From Merdibacter massiliensis (GTDB lineage: Bacteria > Bacillota_I > Bacilli_A > Erysipelotrichales > Erysipelotrichaceae), in NCBI RefSeq assembly GCF_900155395.1, contig NZ_LT699711.1, forward strand, positions 1 to 64,000: a DNA stretch of 64,000 nucleotides, in the 5' to 3' direction. The notes under the pieces are model-generated. The model was not told where the DNA came from, did no database searches, and saw nothing but the letters and a program-made list of their open reading frames with translations. How positions within the stretch are numbered: the first letter of the stretch is position 1; each line of letters starts with the position of its first letter. Below, one piece after another: positions 42,026-51,443 of the stretch. The translations under genes and the position numbers were made by a program.

Positions 42026-42069
42026 GAGGGAGGCCCGGCGATGCAGTCTGCACGCGCCGGACCTCCCTC
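42026..42069 (-). terminator. Strong terminator downstream of mobC
   Basis: GAGGGAGG-CCCGGCG arm and CGCCGG-CCTCCCTC arm (one bulge), then TTTTTTTT on the minus strand. The long SNF2-DUF3849-MobC transcript should end here. Confidence 0.85.
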
Positions 42070-42091
42070 ACAGCCGGGGCGTATGCCCCTG

Positions 42092-42436
42092 TCACGACAG
42101 CTTTGCCAGCTGGGTCAATACCTGATGCACCCCATCCCACAAAGCCTCCTGCCTCCGGGATATATCCTCCAGGTCGGCGTCGTAAATGCGCCCGGTTTCA
42201 TGCGCACGGCGGGCCAGCTGGTTTAAGTTGTTGCTGGAATAGCGCATCAGGGACACCAACTCCTTCAGCTCCGGCAGTTCCAGGCGCACCACATAACCGT
42301 CCAAGGCCATCTTGCGCAGGTAGGCTTCCCGGTTCGTTGTTCCCAGCTGGGCCATCTTCTGTTCGATCAACGCCAGTTCTTCCGGCGAGACCCGGAAGTT
42401 CAGCTGCACCTCCCGCTTGCGCTTGGGGGCGCTCAT
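42092..42436 (-). CDS. mobC: MobC-type relaxosome protein
   Basis: 114 residues. VQLNFRVSPEELALIEQKMAQLG is a ribbon-helix-helix start, and LMRYSSNNLNQLARRAHETGRIY is the MobC signature. It binds oriT and helps the MobP relaxase. Start ATG overlaps the DUF3849 gene stop by four bases. Separated from the relaxase gene by the terminator and the AbiE block. Confidence 0.88.
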   Translation of the reverse strand: MSAPKRKREVQLNFRVSPEELALIEQKMAQLGTTNREAYLRKMALDGYVVRLELPELKELVSLMRYSSNNLNQLARRAHETGRIYDADLEDISRRQEALWDGVHQVLTQLAKLS

Positions 42437-43509
42437 CGCTCCGGCTCCTTTTTCTTATAGATGGGGGATTTTTTCTCCGGCTTTTCAGCGGGGCGCGGCT
42501 CCTGTTTCAGCTGGCGGCGGACCGAGGGGCGGCGCTGGCGCAGCTCTTTGGAACGGTCCTCGCTGGCCAAGATGGTGACATAGGTGCCGGGCAGTTCCTT
42601 CATGCCGGTGATCGCCAGACTGCGGAACGGCAGCAGCGTCATCAGCTGGTCATGGGCCTGGGTGCCTGCGCGGGCCAGAAAGTCTGGCGAAACGCGGGCC
42701 ATGTAGTGGGTGCCGTGGGGGCTGTTGGGTGTACCCGGCGCACGAAGCTCCTGCAAAAGCCGGGCGGCCTCGGCACGGATTTCCTCCGGCGTCAGCGGCT
42801 GGAGCCGCAGATAATCCTGCCGCGCCTGGCTCAAGAACAGATCGACCAGGCCGGAGTGGCTGTCCACCACAAAGTCCAGGTTGCGTTCGCCGCCAAAGCC
42901 GTCCGGGTTGGGCGGGATGTCCACCGTCCTGGCCCACGCCTTGTTGGCCGGGCTGAAACGCTCATCCCACTCTTTCTGCTGCACGGTATTTGCCAGCACA
43001 TAGAGGATGCGGGTGTAGCCGAACTGCTCGATCACCTGGGGTACCGCGTCCTTGTCCAGCCGGTTGTCCCGGTAATGTTCCGAAATGGCCGCCTCGATGG
43101 CCTCCTTGCAGGCGATGTTGGCGCGGCGGGACGCCCGGTACAAATCCAGGTCGCCCTGTTCGCGGGCATAGGCGGCGTCGTGGCGGTAGAGCGGCAGTTC
43201 CCGCTGGGCGTCCAGCGCCGCATCGGCCCGCTGCTCGATGCTGTCCCGCACCACATCCATGTAGGAAGTCTCCCGGTCAGAAAACTCCTTGTAGACATCG
43301 GCCAGCGGGGACGACGACGCCAGCAGCGCGGCGGCCCGGCTTTGGGGCAGATCCAGCTCCTCCATCGCCATCAGGATGTCCTCCCGGACCGTGTACTCAT
43401 AGGTATGCTTTAGAATTTCCTCCGGGGGCTGGCTTTTCAGCCAGTCCCGGAACTTGTCCTGTTCGGCGGCCATCTTCTCATAGAGGGCCGTGTTTTTGTC
43501 GGTATTCAT
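42433..43509 (-). CDS. DUF3848/DUF3849 family protein
   Basis: 358 residues. N-terminal ~110 residues (LYEKMAAEQDKFRDWLKSQPPEEIL) fit DUF3848, the middle (LPLYRHDAAYAREQGDLDLYRASRRANIACKEAIE) is DUF3849, and the C-terminus is a basic Lys/Pro tail. The family is restricted to conjugative elements of gut Bacillota and always follows the SNF2/methylase gene, here by two bases. Function unknown, probably DNA processing. Confidence 0.8.
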   Translation of the reverse strand: MNTDKNTALYEKMAAEQDKFRDWLKSQPPEEILKHTYEYTVREDILMAMEELDLPQSRAAALLASSSPLADVYKEFSDRETSYMDVVRDSIEQRADAALDAQRELPLYRHDAAYAREQGDLDLYRASRRANIACKEAIEAAISEHYRDNRLDKDAVPQVIEQFGYTRILYVLANTVQQKEWDERFSPANKAWARTVDIPPNPDGFGGERNLDFVVDSHSGLVDLFLSQARQDYLRLQPLTPEEIRAEAARLLQELRAPGTPNSPHGTHYMARVSPDFLARAGTQAHDQLMTLLPFRSLAITGMKELPGTYVTILASEDRSKELRQRRPSVRRQLKQEPRPAEKPEKKSPIYKKKEPER

Positions 43510-43510
43510 G

Positions 43511-46500
43511 TTATCGCACCTCCTGTTCGTGGTGTTTGGGTTTCTTTTCGGGGCAGCGCGGCGGCACCGGGCGTTTCAGACCCTCCAGCACCGAGGGGCG
43601 GCTGCTCTTGGCAAGCACCGCCTCCGGCGCAGGGCGGCCCCGGCCGTCCATGTTCAGCAGTACATCCAGCTCGGCCAGCCGGGCGGATTTGTCCCGCAGC
43701 TCCTGCTCCTGTGGGAAGGGCTTACCCACCTCTGCCTTGGCGGCGGCCTGCTGCTGGTAGAGGTTGTCCAGCTGGTTCTTCACCGCTTCCAGCCGCTGGG
43801 GCATCTGACTGAGCGCATTGTCGATACGGGTTAGATTTCCACGGGGGTCTGTGCCCAGCGTCGCCCGGTGGGTCATCTGGCCTTTCAGCAGGAGCATATA
43901 CTCCTGCCGGAAAGCGTCAAACGACACCGACATAGTGAAGCCCCGGTAACTGCCCACCGGCACCGGGTCGGCCCCTTTGACCTCCTTGCAGGCGTCCAGC
44001 AGCGCCGCACCGGCGTTCTCCTTGTCGGTGAGGGTGTCGCCACGGACTTCCATCCCGGCAAAGCCGTCCTCCGGGTGAGGATGAGCGGCCAGGGTCGCCA
44101 TATCCGCTTCCAGCCCGGCGATAAAGCCCTTGTTTTTCTCGATCTCCTCCGGGAAGGTTTTGAGCAGCTGGTCCTCCAGGCGGTACTGCTTGCTCTGGTG
44201 GTCGGCCTTCATCAGCTTTAACCGCGCCACGTCCACATCCAGGTCCATGCGTTCCTTGATGCGCGGGTCCCCGGCGCACAGCGCCTTGATCTCGGCAAAG
44301 GACAGCGCGGTTTCGTCCACATCGTCGCAGCTTCGCACCGGCGATTTGGAGGTCATAATCTGGCTGATGAATTTCTGTTTGTTTTCCACCGTCTGCCAGA
44401 GGTAGGCGTCAAACGTCCCCTCAGTGACATAGCGGTACACATGGACAGTCTCGTTCTGGTTGCCTTGGCGCTCAATGCGGCCCTTTCGCTGGGCCAGGTC
44501 GCCGGGCCGCCACGGGCAGTCCAGGTCATGCAGCGCCACCAGGCGATCCTGCACGTTGGTGCCTGCACCCATCTTGGCCGTGCTGCCCAGCAGGACGCGC
44601 ACCTGGCCGGTGCGGACCTTGGAGAACAGCTCCTTTTTGCGCACCTCGGTGTTGGCCTCATGGATAAAGGCAATCTGCTCGGCGGGCACACCTTTAGCGA
44701 TGAGCTTCTGCCGGATGTCCTCGTAGACCGTAAAGGCCGGTTCCGGCTCGTCCAGCGGCACCGCGTCCTCCAAAGCGTGGAGGGTCGGGTTGTCCAGCGC
44801 CTTCGCTACCTTTTTGGCAGGCCGGGCCTGGGGCGTGGAGATGTCGCAGAACACCAGCTGGGTCAGCTTGTCGGCCTCGCCGTCCCGCCAAATCTGCATG
44901 ATATTGTCCACGCATTGATTGACCTTGGTGCCCGGCTCATCCGGCAGCAGCTGGTTGATGATCCGTTGGTCCAGCCCCAGCTTGCGCCCGTCGCTGGTGA
45001 TCTTGAGCATATTGTCCTGGGACGGGTCCACCGTGCCGCTGTGTACCAGGGAAGCGCGTTCCGAGAGCGCCTTCACCATTTCCTGCTGCTGTTCGGTGGG
45101 CTGGGCCACGATGTTGTGATATTCTACCTCCGGGGTGGGAAGATGGAGCTGGTCGGCGGTCTTGATGTCTGCCACCTCTTTGAACAGGTTCATCAGCTCC
45201 GGCAGGTTGAAGAACTTGGAGAAGCGGGTCCGCGCCCGGTAGCCGGTCCCTTCCGGGGCAAGCTCCAAAGCGGTCACTGTCTCCCCGAAGCGGCTGGCCC
45301 AGCAGTCAAAGTGCGCCATGCCCAGCTCTTGCAGCCGGTCATATTGGAGATACCGCTGCATGGTGTAAAGCTCGGTCATGCTGTTGGAAACCGGCGTGCC
45401 GGTGGCAAAAACTACACCGCGCCCGCCTGTGATTTCATCCATGTACCGGCACTTGGCAAACATATCGCTGGATTTCTGCGCGTCCGTAGTGGAAAGGCCC
45501 GCCACATTCCGCATTTTTGTATAGAGGAACAGGTTTTTATAATTGTGCGCCTCGTCCACAAAGAGCCGGTCCACGCCCAGCTGTTCAAACGTCACCACAT
45601 CGTCCTTGCGGTCCTCGGCTTGCAGCTTTTCCAGCCGCGCCTCCAAAGACTTTTTCGTGCGTTCCAGCTGCTTGACGGTGAACCGTTCCCCGCCGCTGGC
45701 CTCCACCTCGGCGATACCCTCGGTGATTTCCCAAATCTGCTCATGCAGCAGCCGCTCCTGGCGTTCCTTGCTGATGGGGATTTTCTCGAACTGGGAGTGA
45801 CCCATGATGATGGCGTCGTAGTCGCCGGTGGCAATACGGGCACAGAACTTCTTGCGGTTGTGCTTCTCGAAGTCCTTTTTGGTTGTCACCAGGATGTTCG
45901 CGGACGGGTACAGACGCAGGAACTCCGAAGCCCACTGTTCGGTCAGGTGGTTGGGCACCACGAATAAGCTCTTTTGGCACAGCCCCAGCCGTTTGGCCTC
46001 CATCGCGGCCCCTACCATTTCAAACGTCTTGCCCGCGCCCACCTCATGGGCCAACAGCGTGTTGCCGCCGTACAGCACATGGGCGATGGCGTTTTTCTGG
46101 TGTTCCCGCAGGGTGATGGCCGGGTTCATGCCGCCAAAAACAATGTGGCTGCCATCATATTCGCGGGGGCGGGTGGCGTTCATTTCCTCATTGTACTGGC
46201 GCACCAGCGCCTGCCGACGTTCCGGGTCGCGCCAAATCCAGTCGCGGAAAGCATCCCGGATGGCCTGCTGCTTTTGGGCGGCCAGGGTGGTTTCCTTGGC
46301 GTTCAGCACCCGGCGTTCCTTGCCGTCCGCGTCCTCCACGGTGTCGTAGATACGCACATCCCGCAGATTGAGGGAATCTTCGAGGATTTTATAGGCGTTG
46401 GCGCGGCTGGTCCCGTAGGTCGAATAGGCGGCCACGTTGTTTTGCCCCACGACATTTTTGCCGGAGATCTGCCATTCCGCCGTAAAGGGGGTGTAGTGGA

Positions 46501-48058
46501 CTTCAATGCTGCGCTGGAGGTAAAAAGGCGTGTCGAAGGTCTCGTACATGAATTGCTGGATGTACTCCTTGTCGATCCACGTCGCACCCAACCGCACCTC
46601 GATCTCGGAAGCGTCCAGGTCTTTGGGCTGGGCAGCGGTCAGGGCCTCCACGTTGACCGCAAAGGCCGGGTCCTGCTCCGCCGCCCGCTGGGCCTGGCGC
46701 AGCTTCCGGCGCACGTTGCCGGAGAGGTATTCATCGGCGGTCACATAATGGGGCGTTCCGTCCGGCTCAGTCTGGCCCGGTACACGGAAGATGACACCGC
46801 GCAGCTCGTCAGCCAATTCTTCGCCGGTTTTGCCGGTGAGCTGTTCCATGTAGGCCATATCCACGCAGGCTTTTTCAGAAATGGAGACCGCCAGGGCCTC
46901 GGAGGCGGTGTCTACGGTGGTGACGGCCTCATGTGGCTTGATCGTGCGTTTGGTGAACATATCTGCCTTGCGCTCCAACCGGCCATCCTCGTCCAGCACC
47001 TCCAGGGCACAGAGCAGGTAATAGCTGCTGTCATCGGCAAAGGCCAGCCGGTTCGCCCGGTCATTGATAAGTCCGTACTTGGCGGAAAAATCGTCATAGC
47101 GGCGGTTCAGTTCGGCTATCTGCGCCCGGATGTCGGCATCCGGCGCGGCGGCGTCCATCTCCAGGTCGATGAGCCGCTGCACACAATCCCGCAGCCCCAC
47201 CAGCCCTTTGACGCGGGCCTCGGCGGTGGCGTTCAGGTCGGGGCGCACCATGCGGCTGTTTTCCCGGAAGTACACCGCGCCGTCCACCACCGTGTAGGAG
47301 TAGTTCTTCACATTGGGGTCAGCCGGGAGGGATTCGTCGATGTCCTCGCCCTCGCCCAGCTCCGGCAGCGCGGCCTCCTGGTAGGTGCCGCGAATGTACT
47401 TCACGGCATCGTGCAGCTGATCGGCCAGCTCCAGCCCCTCGATGGGGGCCACGGTGTAATCCTGTTTGCCGTATTGGGTGCTTTCGGCGGTGGGCCGCCC
47501 CAGCACCATCTCCGGGTGATCCAGAAAATACTGGTTGACCGTGAAGCCTTCCTCGGTCCGGCCGGTTTGGGTCCAGTCCGGGGCGATGTCCAGCGGGCGG
47601 TCCCGCTTTTGCAGAAACAGGATGTCGGACACCACATCGGTCCCGGCATTGGCGCGGAAAGCGTTGTTGGGCAGGCGGATCGCCCCCAGCAGCTCGGCCC
47701 GCTGGGCCAGATACCGGCGCACGGTGGAATCCTTGGCGTCCATTGTGTAGCGGCTGGTGACAAAGGCCACCACGCCGCCGGGGCGCACCTGGTCCAGCGC
47801 CTTGGCAAAAAAGTAGTTGTGGATGTTGAAGCCCAGCTTGTTGTAGGCTTTGTCGTTCACCTGGTACTGGCCGAAAGGGACGTTACCGATGGCAAGGTCA
47901 TAGAAGTCCCGCCGGTCGGTGGTCTCAAAGCCCGCCACGGTGATGTTAGCCTTGGGGTAGAGCTGCTGGGCAATCCGCCCGCTGATGGAATCCAGCTCCA
48001 CGCCGTACAGCCTGCTCCCGGCCATGCTCTCCGGCAGCATCCCGAAGAAATTACCCAC
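43511..48058 (-). pseudogene. SNF2/N6-methylase giant protein, 3' part after frameshift
   Basis: The downstream 1515 codons of a ~2540-residue protein. It starts inside the methylase motif I (VGNFFGMLPESMAG) and has GNVPFGQY as motif IV. The helicase follows: LLAHEVGAGKTFEMVG, RLFVDEAHNYKN, FATGTPVSNSMTELY, and GAGTNVQDRLVALHDLDCPWRPGDLAQRKGRIERQG. The C-terminus is coiled coil and basic. Such fusions are thought to protect or remodel ICE DNA on transfer. The frame differs by one from the upstream half. No good start lies at the beginning, so this half is probably not made unless the ribosome shifts. Confidence 0.85.
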
Positions 48059-51000
48059 GCCGCAGGCGGTTCCAGAATGTTGCCGGTGCGGAAGCCCATC
48101 TGCTCCACGGCCTCATAGATGGCGCGGATGACGGTGGGGCTGGTATAGTGGGCGTTGAGGGTGGAGGCCCGCGCCGCAGCGTATTTCTCTGGGGTCAGCA
48201 GTTCTTTCAGTTCCGAATACTCGGCATCCCACGCGGGTTTGTCCGGGTCAAAGGCATCCGCCACGCCGCCCCAGCCCACATAGCGGGACAATACCTCCTG
48301 CTGTTCCGGCGTGGCCTGCCCGGTGGTCTCTTCCAGATATTTCAGCAGCTTGATCGCCGCCACATTGGCCTGGTACTTGGCCTTGGGGCCGCCCTCGCCC
48401 AGATGGTCGTCGGTGATGCGGAAGTTCTCGGCGTTGCGGCGCAGGTTGTCCCGGTACTCCTGATAGGCCGCCTGTTCGGCTGCCCTCTGGTTGGGGAAAG
48501 TCTGCCACTCACCGTTCACCGGGATGGCGACCGGGTGATCCGGCTTTTCCTCCGGCTGCGTGTCCGGCGTCGGTTCAGGCGGCGTGGGTTCCGGCCGGTC
48601 AACGTGCAGCCGTTCCACCACCACGTCATAGGGAAGTCCGTTTTTGTCACCGGGGTAGACGGCCACCGTCTCGGAGTGGAACGCCGGTGCCTCAGCAGCT
48701 TCTTCAATGGGCTTGGCGGTTTCGGCAGGTTCTTCCACGGCGGCAGGGGCTTCCATATACGGTTCATCCTGCTCCTGCACAAAGCCGTCCAGCTGGCGGG
48801 CATATAGCCCGCGCAGCAGCGGTGCAACCTCATCCCAGCGGAAGAACAGCATGGCCAGTCGCTTCTCGTCCGCGTCCAGCACTTCCAGCTCGATGCCTTC
48901 GGGTATGGTTCGGTAGTCGGCGGTATCGCCGGTCTCCAGCTCCATCGTCTCGATGATGTCAGGATAGGCCCGGCTCAGCCACAGGGCGACCTCCCGGTTG
49001 CTCTTGCCGGTGCGCAGCAGTTCGGAAAGCTCCGCCTTGTTCGGCGCGCCGATCAGGCCGTGGGCCAGCACGTCCCGCAGGTCCTGGTCCGCCGTGTCAG
49101 GGTTGACGGGCAGGAACTCGGTGTAGAAGTCGTTGCGGTTGTCTGCCCGCAAAAGCTGCTCGAACCGCTCCCGGCTCTCGACCCGGTAGATGGGATAGCT
49201 CATGCCGGTGGGCAGCAGCTGCACCGTATCCTCCCGCAGTTCGGTAATTTGATGGGCGCGGTCATCCAGATAGACGGTATTGCCCACATTGTAAACCGGG
49301 GCGGACGGATCGTAGGCGGTGCGCTCCGGGATGGTGCCCCGGATGGCGGCATATTCCTCGTCCGACACCGTGATGTCGATCTCATGGGTGGGTTCGCCGC
49401 TGCCAATGGTGAGGGTGTCGCCCTCGCGGGTGACGGGCTGGCCGGATAAGTCCGGCACAGGCGGCTTTGCCGCTGCCTCGGCCTGTTCCTCGGTTGCGAC
49501 GGCCTCCACATCCCGCATGACCTGCCGGATGAATGGATCACTGTCCAGCTTTTCCGGGTCCACCACCTGGCCGTTCACGATGCCGCGCTCGGCCAGGGCC
49601 TCCCGGATGGCGATGGAGTCGATGTTGTCAAATCGGTCCTGCTCCGCCTCGGTGTAGAACCGATCTTCCTTGATGAGCTGGACGATCCGGCGCTGCACCT
49701 TGGGCCAGGGCACGTCGCCCGCCGCGCCGTCCACCGTCACAGGCAGGGCCGGGAGATCATCGCCGTACTCCTGCCGCAGCCAGGCGGCGGTATCCTTTTC
49801 ACGGGCATGGTCCTTCATGTAGCGGACAACCGCGTGCTTACTTTCAATATTGCCGTTCCATTCCTGGATGGCGGCGTCGATCTCCGCCTGGGTCAGCGCC
49901 CGGCGCACAGGTTCCGCCTGCGCAGCGGGTTTGGGCATAGAAAAAGCAGAGGGCGTTTTCACACTCTCTGCTTCGTCGATTTTATGGATTTGTTCCGCTT
50001 CGGAGAGGAACAGGTTTAAGGTCAGCTGTTGATAAGTTCCGCCAGCAGGATCTCCTCCGCCTGGGCCTTGCAGGTGTTCATCAGGCCCACCCACTGCATG
50101 GGGTCGCTGGCTTTCAGCTGCTCCGTCGCGCCCGCTGCCTCCGCCAGCCGGGGCATCATCTGCTCCAGACGGCTGTTCGCGGTCTCGTCGATCTCCCGAA
50201 GGTGCGGGTACAGCTTCTCGCTCATCAGCAGCTGGTTGTAGAGGATGGGCCGGTGTTCCTTCAGGTACGCTTTGCGCATCCTGCCGTACTTGCCCAGGGG
50301 CTTCTCCGGCTGTTCGGACAGCTTCAGGTCGGGGATCAGGTAATCGCCGTTCCTCGTGTAAGTCAGGTTGTTTTCCATGTGTGGCACTCCTTTCCGCGCC
50401 CTTGGCGCGCTCATAGTTCTGGATGGTGACGCCGATCTGCCGCAGTACCTGCTGGTTTATCTGGCTGACCGCCGTGCCCAGCGCCCCCACGGTGGCGGGG
50501 GTGTTGAAGTCGAAGATCGCCATGAAATCCTCATGGCTGAAATACTGCTCCGGCTCCAGCCCACAGCGGGACATCAGGGCATAGGTGATGCTGACAGCGG
50601 CGGTGGATTTGAACTGGACTTCGATGTTGTACTCATCGTACTCTTCCAAAAAGGAACCGTCAACGATAGGGAGAATATCCCGCCGGTGGTCGGCCCAGTA
50701 TTCCTCCGCCAGCTTGGCGGCCACATCGTCCAGCTGCTGGGCCAGGTCGCCGCCGCTCACATCATAGTTGCGTTCCAGCATCGCCATGACCGGCGCGGTG
50801 TGTTCCTCGTTCATCGTCCACAGCCAGGGGGTGCGGGAGTGTTCACGGGTGCCGGTGTCGGAAATGTCGAATACATACCGCAGTCGGGGCCGGTCCCCGG
50901 AATCATCCACCAGGGCGATGCCCTTGGACCCGCGCCGCACATACCGGCCCATGCGGTTGTTCCACAGGTCGTACTCGGCGCAGGCGGTAGCGTCCGGGCG

Positions 51001-51150
51001 CTGGGCGTAGATCATCAGCTGTTCATGGAACGGATATTTGTAGAGGCGGGCGGCGGTGGTGAGAAAGCCCGCCCACTCCTGCCAGCTGCCGGTGAGCTGC
51101 CGCGCCACCTGGTCGGCCATCTGCGCGTATTGTTCTGCTTTGGTTGGCAT
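47857..51150 (-). pseudogene. SNF2/N6-methylase giant protein, 5' part before frameshift
   Basis: 1097 codons from ATG 51150. N-terminal ~250 residues (WAGFLTTAARLYKYPFHEQLMIYAQRPDATAC) resemble ArdC-type antirestriction domains. A low-complexity segment (~245-370) overlaps tnpV in another frame; then come LPD-type domains and the start of the methylase (RTGNILEP). At 48066-48067 one G is missing from the expected GAACCGGCCTGCGG, so PACGVGN becomes PAAWVIS and the frame ends at 47857 after ~70 wrong residues. The damage removes the SAM-binding loop. Could be a real lesion or an assembly error. Confidence 0.83.
50022..50378 (-). CDS. tnpV: TnpV-type protein nested out of frame in the SNF2 gene
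   Basis: 118 residues from ATG 50378 with AAAGGAG 10 bases upstream. MENNLTYTRNGDYLIPDL, LGKYGRMRKAYLKEHRP and MNTCKAQAEEILLAELI match the TnpV family of transposon-encoded proteins. It lies entirely within the SNF2 reading frame, which in this stretch translates to Pro/Gly/Arg/Ala-rich low-complexity sequence. So the TnpV frame looks like the one under protein-level selection here, with the giant gene reading through. TnpV function is unknown. Confidence 0.78.
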   Translation of the reverse strand: MENNLTYTRNGDYLIPDLKLSEQPEKPLGKYGRMRKAYLKEHRPILYNQLLMSEKLYPHLREIDETANSRLEQMMPRLAEAAGATEQLKASDPMQWVGLMNTCKAQAEEILLAELINS

Positions 51151-51226
51151 GGGATTCTGTCCTCCTTCCTGGTCTTATATAAAAGCAGGGCGGCACGGTG
51201 GCCGCCCTGCGGGTCAAAACAGTGTG

Positions 51227-51442
51227 TTATTCATCAAAATCCGGGTACAGCTCCAGCTCGTCAAACTCGGCGTCGGTCATGGCGCGCAGCTTGGCGAGGG
51301 TACTGTCGGTCAGGGCCAGCAGCTCGTCCTCGTCCGCCTGCAAGTGGCCGCGCATCTCGGTCAGGGCCTCGATGGCCCCCTGGCGGGTGCCGGGGTTGTA
51401 GATGCACAGCAGGTTGGTTTCCTCAAAAGTCAAAGCGTTCAT
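51227..51442 (-). CDS. Transposon-transfer assisting family protein
   Basis: 71 residues: MNALTFEETNLLCIYNPGTRQGAI and a DAEFDELELYPDFDE ending, as in the TTRAP family of Tn1549-like elements. Acidic, soluble. It starts right after the primase stop and precedes the SNF2 gene by 77 bases. Mechanism unknown. Confidence 0.8.
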   Translation of the reverse strand: MNALTFEETNLLCIYNPGTRQGAIEALTEMRGHLQADEDELLALTDSTLAKLRAMTDAEFDELELYPDFDE

Positions 51443-51443
51443 A

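Noticed and set aside
45974-48118. 714-codon open frame on the plus strand
   Set aside because: It is antisense to the SNF2/methylase gene in GC-rich DNA; the translation is low-complexity and has no ribosome site or motif.
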